Source: Ferruginibacter yonginensis (GTDB taxonomy: Bacteria > Bacteroidota > Bacteroidia > Chitinophagales > Chitinophagaceae). From it: a stretch of 64,000 bases of DNA. Position 1 is the stretch's first letter, and each line of letters opens with the position of its first letter. Both the position numbers and the translations under genes were made by a program. The stretch lies in the NCBI RefSeq assembly GCF_042651465.1, contig NZ_JBHSCZ010000001.1:620001-684000 (forward strand), in the 5' to 3' direction. Positions 52,977-61,137 of this stretch are shown here, piece by piece. Under the pieces are notes generated by a model. That model did not search any database. It was not told the DNA's origin and worked only from the letters and a program-made list of their open reading frames with translations.

Positions 52977-54061
52977 AATTCGTTTAATTTTTTTCCCATA
53001 TCGTTCATAATGCTGTTTTGATGTTGTATGCTTTCTAAATGTACTGCATCAAAATACTTTGTAATAAACGTTTTACTTAGTTGTAAACTAGCACTTTTAT
53101 CGAGTGCTCTTTTTAAAATTTGGTTCCAGCGTTCCGTTTGTAAAATAGTAAGGTTATTATCTTTTTTATAGCTGCCAATTTTATCAGCAATTTTCATGCG
53201 CCTGCTGAGTAACAATAATAATTCATCATCTACTTGATCAACCCTTTCTCGTAATAACGATAATTCAGTCGCTTCATCTTGTTCAGATTTTACCCTCCAA
53301 ATAAGGTTATCAATCATTTTTGACAATGTTTCTGGCGTTATTTGTTGCTTTGCATCGCTCCATGCATTATCTGGGTCAATGTGAGATTCAATCATTAAAC
53401 CGCCAAAATCTAAATCGATACTTTTTTGAGCAACATCTTGCAACAATACCCTATTACCGCAAATGTGTGATGGATCGCAAATCATTAATAATTCAGGATA
53501 ACGCATCTTCATTTCAATAGCCAAGTGCCACATTGGTGCATTTCTATATTCTGTATTACCGTATGATGAAAACCCACGGTGAATCATACCAACATCTTGC
53601 AAACCCACTTTTTGTAATCTTTCTAAAGCACCACTCCAAAGTTCCAAATCGGGATTAATTGGGTTTTTTACAAGTACGGGTATGTCAACACCTTTTAAAA
53701 CATCAGCTACTTCTTGAACACTAAATGGGTTTACGGTAGTTCTTGCACCAATCCATAATATATCAACGCCATGTTTCAAGGCTTCTTCCACATGTTGGGC
53801 CGTAGCTACTTCAACAGTTGTAGGTAAGCCTGTAATAGCTTTTGCTTGAGCCAACCATGTTAAACCAATTGTGCCTATACCCTCAAATAAGCCAGGTTTG
53901 GTTCGAGGTTTCCAAATACCTGCCCTCAATACATCAATTTTGTTGGATGCTGCTAAATCAGTTGCTGTTTTTAAAACTTGCGCTTCCGTTTCAGCACTGC
54001 AAGGACCACTAATTATTAGGGGTCTTTTATTCCAAATATTTTTTAAATGCTCAATCATCAA
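52973..54061 (-). CDS. bifunctional DAHP synthase / chorismate mutase
   Basis: A 362-residue fusion. Residues 1-260 are a DAHP synthase of the KDO8P-like (type I-beta) class: PLIISGPCSAETEAQV, VLRAGIWKPRTKPGLFEG, ILWIGARTTVNPFSVQEV, YRNAPMWHLAIEM and MICDPSHICGNR. Residues about 265-350 form an AroQ chorismate mutase with SLLRERVDQVDDELLLLLS and MKIADKIGSYKKDN. The domain order is DAHPS then CM. The fused mutase probably gives feedback control of shikimate flux. It is first in the operon; the start could also be the second Met at 54058. Confidence 0.95.
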   Translation of the reverse strand: MMIEHLKNIWNKRPLIISGPCSAETEAQVLKTATDLAASNKIDVLRAGIWKPRTKPGLFEGIGTIGLTWLAQAKAITGLPTTVEVATAQHVEEALKHGVDILWIGARTTVNPFSVQEVADVLKGVDIPVLVKNPINPDLELWSGALERLQKVGLQDVGMIHRGFSSYGNTEYRNAPMWHLAIEMKMRYPELLMICDPSHICGNRVLLQDVAQKSIDLDFGGLMIESHIDPDNAWSDAKQQITPETLSKMIDNLIWRVKSEQDEATELSLLRERVDQVDDELLLLLSRRMKIADKIGSYKKDNNLTILQTERWNQILKRALDKSASLQLSKTFITKYFDAVHLESIQHQNSIMNDMGKKLNEL

Positions 54062-54215
54062 ATTTCAATTAATAATACAAGTGTATAATTACAAATTAAT
54101 TATAAAATTAAACTAAAGTAAATAATGATATAAAAAAGGTAATTATATCAACAAAAAATTTAAATGCTTCAATACAAAATTATTATAAGTGAGTGTAATA
54201 ACTTACCTAAATACA

Positions 54216-54252
54216 GAAAAAACGAAAGCCACTCCTAAAAGGAATGGCTTTC
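54216..54252 (-). terminator. intrinsic terminator of the small lipoprotein gene
   Basis: On the minus strand AAAGCCATTCC-tttt-AGGAGTGGCTTT (one G-U pair) precedes CGTTTTTTC, 22 bases after the lipoprotein stop. Confidence 0.8.
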
Positions 54253-54274
54253 AATTTTTTAAAGCTATTAAGAA

Positions 54275-54478
54275 TTACTTCTTTACTTCTACTTTTGGTG
54301 AATCAACTTTTGGAGCTTCTACTTTTGGAGAATCAACTTTTGGTGAATCAACAACAGGAGCAGTCATTTCTACTTTTGGAGAATCAGCTTTAGGAGCTTC
54401 AGTAGCTTCTGCTTTTTTCTCGTCGTTACATGCTGTGAAAGTTGCTGCGATAGCTGCGATTGCAAGGAATTTTTTCAT
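54275..54478 (-). CDS. small repetitive lipoprotein (DSPKVE repeats)
   Basis: A 67-residue predicted lipoprotein. The signal MKKFLAIAAIAATFTAC ends at the lipobox Cys. The mature 51 residues are almost only Lys, Glu, Asp, Pro, Ser, Val and Ala, with DSPKVE/DSPKVD/APKVD repeated five times. It is probably an extended periplasmic or surface tether. It has its own terminator and a TGGGTTACC-N14-GTATTAATAA promoter shared with the divergent sigma-factor operon. The function is unknown, perhaps envelope stress. Confidence 0.75.
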   Translation of the reverse strand: MKKFLAIAAIAATFTACNDEKKAEATEAPKADSPKVEMTAPVVDSPKVDSPKVEAPKVDSPKVEVKK

Positions 54479-54513
54479 TTTCTTTGTTTGTTAAGTTTAA
54501 AATTATAATTTGA

Positions 54514-54546
54514 TTATTAATACCAACAGTTAAAAAAGGTAACCCA
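54514..54546 (-). promoter_or_regulatory. alternative-sigma-type promoter facing the small lipoprotein
   Basis: On the minus strand, TGGGTTACC (54546-54538), 14 bases, then GTATTAATAA (54523-54514). It lies 35 bases before the lipoprotein ATG. The identical pair with identical spacing faces the sigma-factor gene. It does not match the TTG/TAnnTTTG vegetative pattern. Confidence 0.65.
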
Positions 54547-54576
54547 CTATTTTAAAATATTTTTTTAATTTTTTTT

Positions 54577-54609
54577 TGGGTTACCATTACCATTAATTTG
54601 TATTAATAA
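54577..54609 (+). promoter_or_regulatory. alternative-sigma-type promoter facing the sigma-factor operon
   Basis: TGGGTTACC (54577-54585), 14 bases, then GTATTAATAA (54600-54609), ending 13 bases before the GTG start. The two copies form an inverted arrangement with a 30-base AT-only centre. Autoregulation by the encoded sigma factor is inferred. Confidence 0.65.
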
Positions 54610-54622
54610 ATAAGCATACTAG

Positions 54623-55189
54623 GTGAGCACAATAGAGCAAGACAAAATATTGATTGAAGGAATAGCTAGGGAAGATAAAAAAGCCATTGAACAACTGTAT
54701 AAAGCACATTATACAATGATACAATCAATGGTTTTGGCAAATGCTGGTAGTAAAGATGATGCTGCAGATCTTTTTCAAGAAACAGTTATTGTACTTTTTG
54801 AAAAATTAAAAACGGGCCAATTTGAGTTGCAAAGTTTGTTAAAAACTTATTTATACTCAATTGCTCGTAGGTTATGGTTAAAAAAGTTACAGCAACAACA
54901 ACGGTATACGCATCAAAATGAACATATTGAAGAAACAATACCTGTTGATGATGATGTTGAGCACCACCAACAATTACAAAATAACTTTGTAATGATGGAA
55001 GCTGCCATGGACAAAATAGGTGAACCTTGTAAAAGTTTATTACAAGCGTATTACCTACAAAAAAAACATATGAACGTTATTGCAACCGAATTTGGTTATA
55101 CCAATGCCGATAATGCAAAAACACAGAAATATAAATGTTTGGTGAGGTTAAAGAAACTTTTCTTTGCCCAGTATAAAAACAACTCATAA
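54623..55189 (+). CDS. ECF-type RNA polymerase sigma factor
   Basis: A 188-residue sigma-70 family factor with regions 2 and 4 only. Region 2 includes AIEQLYKAHYTMIQSMVL and DAADLFQETVIVLFEKL; LLKTYLYSIARRLWLKKLQ is the end of region 2. Region 4 contains KSLLQAYYLQKKHMNVIATE and a helix-turn-helix ending in KCLVRLKKLFF. The only start upstream of region 2 is a GTG at 54623; the next ATG falls inside it. Its stop overlaps the ATG of the anti-sigma/protease gene by one base, so the pair is translationally coupled. Confidence 0.88.
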   Translation: MSTIEQDKILIEGIAREDKKAIEQLYKAHYTMIQSMVLANAGSKDDAADLFQETVIVLFEKLKTGQFELQSLLKTYLYSIARRLWLKKLQQQQRYTHQNEHIEETIPVDDDVEHHQQLQNNFVMMEAAMDKIGEPCKSLLQAYYLQKKHMNVIATEFGYTNADNAKTQKYKCLVRLKKLFFAQYKNNS

Positions 55190-56310
55190 TGGAAGATATT
55201 TTATTAATAGACGCTGCTGAAAGATTTGTGAACGGAGAAATGTCTGCCGAAGAAAAAATTTATTTTGAAGACCTCCGTAAAAATAATCCTGAGCTTGACC
55301 AAGCCGTGGTGGAGCAGTTGTTCTTTTTAAATCAATTGAATCAATACAGCGATCATAAAAATTTTAAAAGTTTATTAAACGAAGTTGAAAGCAACTTAAT
55401 TAATGAAAATTTCATAGCAGAACGTAGTCATAAACCTACCGCTAAAATTATTCAATTATGGCATCGTTATAAAAAAACGATTGCAGTTGCAGCTTCTATT
55501 GCTGGTTTCGTTTCTATTTTAATGGCTTCATTAGTAACGACGGTAACTACTAAAAACGACAATAACATCAATCCGCTTGTTCAAAAAATTAATGAGCAAG
55601 AAGATAAAACGAGGAAAATTGAAAAGAAATTAGATCAGTTAGCAGAAGAAGGTGCTGTTGCAAATACACCTACCAAACCTACATTAAATTCTAGTTTTAG
55701 AGCAACAGGTTTTATGATTGATGCTGCAAATAATTACCTCGTAACCAATGCACACGTAATTAAAGAAGCTACTCATCGTTTAATAATTGAAAATAACGCA
55801 GGTGAACAATTTAATGCTACTGCCATATATGTAAATGCAAAAAACGATTTAGCAATTGTAAAAATTACTGATACCAATTTTAGGCGTTTACCAAATTTAC
55901 CTTATAACATTCGTAAGAATAGTGTGGAGTTAGGTGAACAAATTTTTATGTTGGGTTATCCTAAAAAAGAGATTGTATATAGTGAAGGTTATGTAAGTGC
56001 TAAAAATGGTTATCAATTAGATACATCATATTGCCAATTAAGCACAGCAGCTAATGAAGGTAATAGCGGTTCGCCTGTAATTAGCAAAAACGGTGATTTA
56101 ATTGGAATTATTTCAAGCGAAGAAACCAATGCAACTGGAGTGGTTTTCGCCATAAAATCTATCAATATTTACAGAGCAATTGAAGAAGTTAAAAAACAAA
56201 AGCAATACAGTAATATCAAAATATCATCAAACCCAAGTTTAAAAGGTGTTGATAGAGTGAACCAGGTTAAAAAAATGGAAGATTATGTTTTTATGATTAA
56301 AGGAAACTAA
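55189..56310 (+). CDS. membrane anti-sigma-like protein fused to a periplasmic trypsin-like protease
   Basis: A 373-residue bitopic protein. Residues 1-95 are cytoplasmic and resemble an anti-sigma domain (AAERFVNGEMSAEEKIYFED, NPELDQAVVE); there is no Cys and so no zinc-binding HxxxCxxC. A transmembrane helix lies at about 97-118, a short coiled coil at about 128-155 and an HtrA-like trypsin-fold domain at about 165-340. Catalytic residues: H189 in VTNAHVIKE, D220 in AKNDLAIVKI, S293 in EGNSGSPVI. There is no PDZ domain. Coupling to the ECF sigma gene suggests that it restrains that factor and senses periplasmic conditions. Confidence 0.85.
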   Translation: MEDILLIDAAERFVNGEMSAEEKIYFEDLRKNNPELDQAVVEQLFFLNQLNQYSDHKNFKSLLNEVESNLINENFIAERSHKPTAKIIQLWHRYKKTIAVAASIAGFVSILMASLVTTVTTKNDNNINPLVQKINEQEDKTRKIEKKLDQLAEEGAVANTPTKPTLNSSFRATGFMIDAANNYLVTNAHVIKEATHRLIIENNAGEQFNATAIYVNAKNDLAIVKITDTNFRRLPNLPYNIRKNSVELGEQIFMLGYPKKEIVYSEGYVSAKNGYQLDTSYCQLSTAANEGNSGSPVISKNGDLIGIISSEETNATGVVFAIKSINIYRAIEEVKKQKQYSNIKISSNPSLKGVDRVNQVKKMEDYVFMIKGN

Positions 56311-56331
56311 TTATAATCAACAACAACCAAC

Positions 56332-56367
56332 AAAAAAGCGCCTACATTATTGTAAGCGCTTTTTTAT
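56332..56367. terminator. bidirectional intrinsic terminator
   Basis: AAAAGCGC-ctacattattgta-AGCGCTTTT, an imperfect extended stem with A6 and T6 flanks, between the protease and convergent nucleotidyltransferase genes. Confidence 0.88.
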
Positions 56368-56380
56368 TTTCAAGATATTT

Positions 56381-57280
56381 TTAAGACCATAAATGTGTAG
56401 GGTATTCACCAGCATCAATCAGCGCATATAAACTTTCTCTTACGCCATCAGCATCTTCTTTATAAGTAACACCAAACCACTGCGAAGTGGTTCCTATTAC
56501 ATGAATTTTATGTGAGTCATTTTTTAGAAACTGAGCTGCTATGTAAGGTATAAAAAATTCAGCTTTAGGTTCGTGGTTATTATTTAAAATAAATTCTTCA
56601 AACAAACGAGCCGTTAATTGAAATATTGATGGGTGGAAACACCAAAAATTCATTGACACTTTGGTATCAGCAGCTAAAGGATAATATTGTTCGTTTTCTT
56701 CATAAACAATAGTACCATCTTTTGCAAAAATTTTGGTACGTTCCGTAACAGTTGTTAATTGTTGTTGTTCATTAACTTCACAAACACCCCTACTTACCGT
56801 GCCATGCTCACTTAAGGTATTCGCTAGTTGATAACCAATTAAAGCCATTTCGGTTTCACTACATTGGTTATTTAAAAAGCTAGCTGCTTTTTCAAAAGCA
56901 TCTTTTCCGTAAAAATCATCTGCGTTAATTACACAAAATGGCTCTTTTACAGCATCTTTTGCACATAACATAGCATGCCCAGTACCCCAAGGCTTGGTAC
57001 GTTCCGTATTTAATTTATCTGTTGGTATAAAACTATCTAGTTCTTGATACACATAATCAACCTCAATTTTACCTTGTAACTTTTCATTAAAAACTGATTT
57101 AAAATTATCAGCAAAATCTTTTCTTATAATAAATACAACTTTGCCAAAACCTGCACGTATTGCGTTAAATATAGAGTAGTCCATAATGGTTTCACCACCT
57201 GGGCCAAAACCTTCGGTTTGTTTCATGCTGCCGTACCTACTTGCCATACCGGCTGCTAATATTAATAAAGTGGGTTTCAT
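56381..57280 (-). CDS. sugar-phosphate nucleotidyltransferase-like protein
   Basis: A 299-residue GT-A-type nucleotidyltransferase. The N-terminal nucleotide loop reads LLILAAGMASRYGSMKQTEG, a variant of the usual GGxGTR...P(K) signature. PFCVINADDFYGKDAFEKA contains the metal-binding Asp. The C-terminal half has VSMNFWCFHPSIFQL and EFFIPYIAAQFL. Such proteins make NDP-sugars; the sugar is unknown. It is a single gene, diverging from the PLP enzyme. Confidence 0.82.
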   Translation of the reverse strand: MKPTLLILAAGMASRYGSMKQTEGFGPGGETIMDYSIFNAIRAGFGKVVFIIRKDFADNFKSVFNEKLQGKIEVDYVYQELDSFIPTDKLNTERTKPWGTGHAMLCAKDAVKEPFCVINADDFYGKDAFEKAASFLNNQCSETEMALIGYQLANTLSEHGTVSRGVCEVNEQQQLTTVTERTKIFAKDGTIVYEENEQYYPLAADTKVSMNFWCFHPSIFQLTARLFEEFILNNNHEPKAEFFIPYIAAQFLKNDSHKIHVIGTTSQWFGVTYKEDADGVRESLYALIDAGEYPTHLWS

Positions 57281-57367
57281 TGTAATATTTTAATTTGCGT
57301 TGACAAAAATAGCGGAATCGTATCACAATATATAAACCTTCATTTTAATAAATAGATAACCTTTTAC

Positions 57368-58276
57368 ATGCAAATACCTTATGAAAAAATATCTATTGAC
57401 AACATTACAACCAACTATACAATTGCACATGGTGTAACATTACATATGGTGCGATTCGATAAAATTCACAACATAGTATCGGGCAACAAACTTTTTAAAC
57501 TATATCATTATTTAAATACAGCCGCTGAAAATAAAGTAACTACCATTGTAACATTTGGTGGTGCTTTTTCAAACCATTTAGTAGCCACAGCTTTTGCTTG
57601 TAAACAACAACAATTAAAGAGCATTGGCATTGTTCGTGGCGAAAAACCAAAAAATATTTCACATACATTACAACAATGTATAGCATTTGGAATGGAGCTA
57701 CAATTCATTAGTAGAAATGCGTACAAAAATTATGAAAATAATGAAATTGCTTTTGCTCAAATAAAAAATACTTACGACCCTTGTTTGGTTATACCTGAAG
57801 GTGGCTATGGTGTGGAGGGTTGTAAAGGTGCTGGTTTAATGTACAATTTTATGATTAACCATAACCCAACACATATTTGTTGTGCTGTAGGTACCGCCAC
57901 TACTTTTGCAGGACTAGTAAAAAACAACAAGCATAATAATGTTGAACTTATTGCAGTACCAGTTATAAAAAATATGATGGATTTAGATGATAGAATTCGT
58001 TATTTAACGCAACAAAACCACGGTACCTATACTGTTTTTAATGATGCTCATTTTGGTGGTTATGCAAAACACCCTCCTTCACTCATCGCATTTATGAATA
58101 AATTTTATGAGGATACTAATATTGAAACAGATATTGTGTACACTTCAAAAATGATGTATGCTGTTATTGAAAAAATAAAAGCAGGCTATTTTAAAAAAGG
58201 CAGTAAAATTTTTTGTGTACACACTGGAGGCTTACAAGGCAACAATTCATTGCCAAGTAACATGTTGAATTTCTAA
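57368..58276 (+). CDS. PLP-dependent D-cysteine desulfhydrase / ACC deaminase-like enzyme
   Basis: A 302-residue tryptophan-synthase-beta-fold enzyme. The PLP lysine is in VSGNKLFKLYHYL, followed by VTFGGAFSNHLVATAFACKQ and GIVRGEKP. CLVIPEGGYGVEGCKGAGL and the late FCVHTGGLQGNNSLP are further family motifs. Relatives desulfurate D-cysteine or deaminate 1-aminocyclopropane-1-carboxylate. The residues that separate the two activities cannot be judged here. Confidence 0.85.
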   Translation: MQIPYEKISIDNITTNYTIAHGVTLHMVRFDKIHNIVSGNKLFKLYHYLNTAAENKVTTIVTFGGAFSNHLVATAFACKQQQLKSIGIVRGEKPKNISHTLQQCIAFGMELQFISRNAYKNYENNEIAFAQIKNTYDPCLVIPEGGYGVEGCKGAGLMYNFMINHNPTHICCAVGTATTFAGLVKNNKHNNVELIAVPVIKNMMDLDDRIRYLTQQNHGTYTVFNDAHFGGYAKHPPSLIAFMNKFYEDTNIETDIVYTSKMMYAVIEKIKAGYFKKGSKIFCVHTGGLQGNNSLPSNMLNF

Positions 58277-58425
58277 TTTTTTTAACAGCACTTATAATAA
58301 TCCCTTTTTATAAAAACGATTATGCTATTATATTTGTACATAATTGTTTAAAATCACAATATATTAAGTAAGTGAACATGTTATTTTTTTATAATATGCT
58401 GCACTACTGTTAAAAACAACCATTC

Positions 58426-59223
58426 TTGAAGCAACGTATTGGCTATATCTTTTTGTTTTGTTTTTTAAAAATGGTTGCTTGGGCACAGCAAGCACCACTA
58501 CCTGCTATCACAGTAAAAACAGTGAATAATAGTGTAATTGTTAGTTGGGTGAATGACTATACCAAACCAGTAACAACCATTAACATTCAACGATCGTACG
58601 ATAGTTTAAAAAACTTTAGCACCGTTGGGAGTGTGCTCAGTGCACAAAGCAGGGAGAATGGGTATACAGATGTTAACCCTCCATTCAAAAAAATGTATTA
58701 CCGCATATTTATTGCGTTTGAAGGCGGTAGTTATGTAATTACAAACCCTTCAAAACCTGTTAAAGATGAAGTAGTTTTAGCGGATGCAGATGAAAACTTA
58801 GAACAATATCCTTGGTACGTTAATGTAAATGGTGTTGCAAAAATTTATTCGCCTGCTGATAAAGCAGCTACCATAAAAAACAATAACATCAACAAGCCTT
58901 CCATTACTTTACCTAACAAAGCAGATGTTAACATACCGCCTGTTAAGCCCACCATTACTTACCCAAGTAATACCATATTTACAGCGAAAGATAACAACGT
59001 GGTTATACATTTACCTAACTATGCTACAAGTAAATACACGGCAAAGTTTTTCGATGAAAACGAAACTTTTCTATTCGAATTAAAAAAATTGAATGAAGAG
59101 TACCTTATTGTTGAAAAAGTAAACTTTGTACGTACGGGTTGGTTTCGTTTTGAACTATACGAAAACGGAACATTAATAGAAGATAATAAATTTCAAATTT
59201 TAAAAGATGCTAAGAAGTTGTAA
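58426..59223 (+). CDS. exported Fn3-like protein of unknown function, TTG start
   Basis: A 265-residue secreted protein. A stop codon at 58411 is in frame and no ATG follows until residue 16, so TTG at 58426 (giving KQRIGYIFLFCFLKMVAWAQ) is the only start that yields a signal peptide. Residues about 25-100 form an Fn3-like strand pattern (SVIVSWVNDYTKPVTTINIQ, MYYRIFIAFEGGSYV). The C-terminal part has ANFFDENE-like strands (AKFFDENETFLFELKKL). The end overlaps the convergent lipB by 14 bases. No named family is recognised. Confidence 0.72.
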   Translation: MKQRIGYIFLFCFLKMVAWAQQAPLPAITVKTVNNSVIVSWVNDYTKPVTTINIQRSYDSLKNFSTVGSVLSAQSRENGYTDVNPPFKKMYYRIFIAFEGGSYVITNPSKPVKDEVVLADADENLEQYPWYVNVNGVAKIYSPADKAATIKNNNINKPSITLPNKADVNIPPVKPTITYPSNTIFTAKDNNVVIHLPNYATSKYTAKFFDENETFLFELKKLNEEYLIVEKVNFVRTGWFRFELYENGTLIEDNKFQILKDAKKL

Positions 59224-59923
59224 CTAAATCAACCTCAAATACTTTTTTAAAATTGCGTTGTATGGCAGCTTTAACTTCATCCATATCTACCTTAGCGCCC
59301 ACTTCTTTTTCAATGGATGTTACTTGTTTGTTTACAATACCACAAGGGATAATATGGTTAAAGTAATTTAAATCAGTATTTACATTTAGGGCAAAACCAT
59401 GCATGGTTACCCAACGGCTGCATCGTACACCAATAGCACAAATTTTTCTTTCATAACCTTTTTTGTCGGGGTCAATCCACACACCCGTTTCACCTGCACT
59501 TCTTTCTCCTTTAATACCAAACGCTGCAATGGTTAAAATAATAACTTCTTCGAGGTTACGTAAATACCGCCCAATGTCAGTGTAAAAATGTTCTAAATCT
59601 AAAATAGGGTAACCTACTATTTGTTGTGGTCCATGGAAGGTGATATCGCCACCACGGTTGGTTTTAAAAAACTGTATCTTTTGTGCCGCTAATTGTTGTT
59701 CGCTTAACAACACGTTTTTAATATCGCCACTTTTACCCAAGGTATACACAGGTGGGTGTTCACATAAAAAAAAATAGTGTTTTGTTGAAAGCTTATTACT
59801 TAAAGTTGCATCATTACGCAACTGCGTTTTTATATCAACATTGGTTTTTAATAACTGTTCTTGGTAATCCCATGCTTTTTGGTAATCAATCATTCCTAAA
59901 TCATCAAATAAAACAACTGGCAT
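59210..59923 (-). CDS. lipB: octanoyltransferase LipB
   Basis: A 237-residue enzyme moving octanoate from acyl carrier protein to lipoyl domains, such as that of the E2 at 13257. Motifs: RGGDITFHGPQQIVGYPI, ERKICAIGVRCSRWVTMHG (Lys of the catalytic dyad) and HIIPCGIVNKQVTS (catalytic Cys). The family length is normal. A TATCTTTG box on the minus strand at 59946-59939 is a likely -7 element. No lipA is nearby. Confidence 0.95.
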   Translation of the reverse strand: MPVVLFDDLGMIDYQKAWDYQEQLLKTNVDIKTQLRNDATLSNKLSTKHYFFLCEHPPVYTLGKSGDIKNVLLSEQQLAAQKIQFFKTNRGGDITFHGPQQIVGYPILDLEHFYTDIGRYLRNLEEVIILTIAAFGIKGERSAGETGVWIDPDKKGYERKICAIGVRCSRWVTMHGFALNVNTDLNYFNHIIPCGIVNKQVTSIEKEVGAKVDMDEVKAAIQRNFKKVFEVDLVTTS

Positions 59924-60064
59924 GTAAATATATTTTTACAAAGATAACTTCGTTTAAACAAAATTGTATTTTAAATACCTTACCGCCACTAACAGCGTAA
60001 ATACAGTATTACAAACGTTTTTTCTTCTACAATCAACTCGTATATTGCACTTTAATTGATGTTT

Positions 60065-61114
60065 ATGGAAGATATAATAATGGACGATAATGTTGAAAGT
60101 GAAGAGCTGTATGAAAAGCTCTCCATTATTGTTGATAAAGGACAAGTTGCACTGCGTATTGATAAGTTTTTAATGCAACGAATTGAAGGCGCTACTCGTA
60201 GCAAAATTCAAAAGGCTATTGAAGAAGAATTGGTGTTGGTAAATGATAAGCCTGTAAAAAATAATTATAAAACAAGGGCTGCTGATAAAATTGTAGTGTT
60301 TGATACAAGCAACCCAGAATCAACCGAAATTTTACCAGAAGATATTCCGCTTGATATTGTGTATGAAGATGATGATTTGATGGTGATTAACAAACCAGTA
60401 GGTATGGTGGTACACCCCGGCAGTGGCAACCCCAATCATACTTTAATAAATGCGGTGGCATGGCATTTAAAACATCATTGTCCTGAAATTGATGAAAAAG
60501 AACTCACTCGTTTTGGCTTAGTACATCGTATTGATAAAAATACATCTGGCCTTATTGTTATTGCAAAAAAACAAAAAGTAATGGCCGAGTTGGCTAAACA
60601 ATTTGCAAACCATACGGTGCACAGGCGTTATGTAGCAGTTGTTTGGGGTAATTTTGAAACCCCTGAAGGTACCATAATTGGGCATGTAGGTAGGCATTTT
60701 AAAAACAGGAAATTATTTACTGTTTACCCAGATGGTGATAGTGGAAAAGATGCTATTACCCATTACACGGTGTTAGAAAATTTTAACTATGTATCAGTGG
60801 TAGAATGTAGGTTAGAAACCGGACGTACGCACCAAATAAGGGTACACATGCAATACAAAGGCCATCCATTATTTAATGATGAGTTTTATGGCGGCGATAG
60901 AATTGTAAAAGGTACGGTGTATACCAAGTATAAGCAATTTGTTGACAACTGTTTTGCTATTTGTCCAAGACAAGCATTACATGCAAAAGAACTCGGATTT
61001 GTGCACCCTGTAACCAACGAACAATTAATGTTTAATAGCGAATTGCCGCAAGATATGACCGATTTGATAGCAAAATGGCGTCGTTATAGTTTGTTCAAAA
61101 ACGAAACAGAATAA
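60065..61114 (+). CDS. rluD: RluA-family 23S rRNA pseudouridine synthase (RluD-like)
   Basis: A 349-residue enzyme isomerising uridines in large-subunit rRNA. An S4 RNA-binding domain is N-terminal (ALRIDKFLMQRIEGATRSKI). The catalytic motif is FGLVHRIDKNTSGLIVIAKK with the Asp, followed by ETGRTHQIRVHMQYKGHPLF. ATG codons at 60059 and 60065 are both possible. The RluD assignment (U1911/1915/1917) is by similarity; RluA-group substrate specificity is hard to infer. Confidence 0.92.
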   Translation: MEDIIMDDNVESEELYEKLSIIVDKGQVALRIDKFLMQRIEGATRSKIQKAIEEELVLVNDKPVKNNYKTRAADKIVVFDTSNPESTEILPEDIPLDIVYEDDDLMVINKPVGMVVHPGSGNPNHTLINAVAWHLKHHCPEIDEKELTRFGLVHRIDKNTSGLIVIAKKQKVMAELAKQFANHTVHRRYVAVVWGNFETPEGTIIGHVGRHFKNRKLFTVYPDGDSGKDAITHYTVLENFNYVSVVECRLETGRTHQIRVHMQYKGHPLFNDEFYGGDRIVKGTVYTKYKQFVDNCFAICPRQALHAKELGFVHPVTNEQLMFNSELPQDMTDLIAKWRRYSLFKNETE

Positions 61115-61137
61115 AATATTTTAAAATATCATTCAAT

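Noticed and set aside
54189..54494. 101-codon plus-strand frame opposite the small lipoprotein gene
   Set aside because: Its Phe/Gly/Glu/Ser/Thr repeats are the complement of the DSPKVE repeats; the lipoprotein has a signal, lipobox, promoter and terminator.
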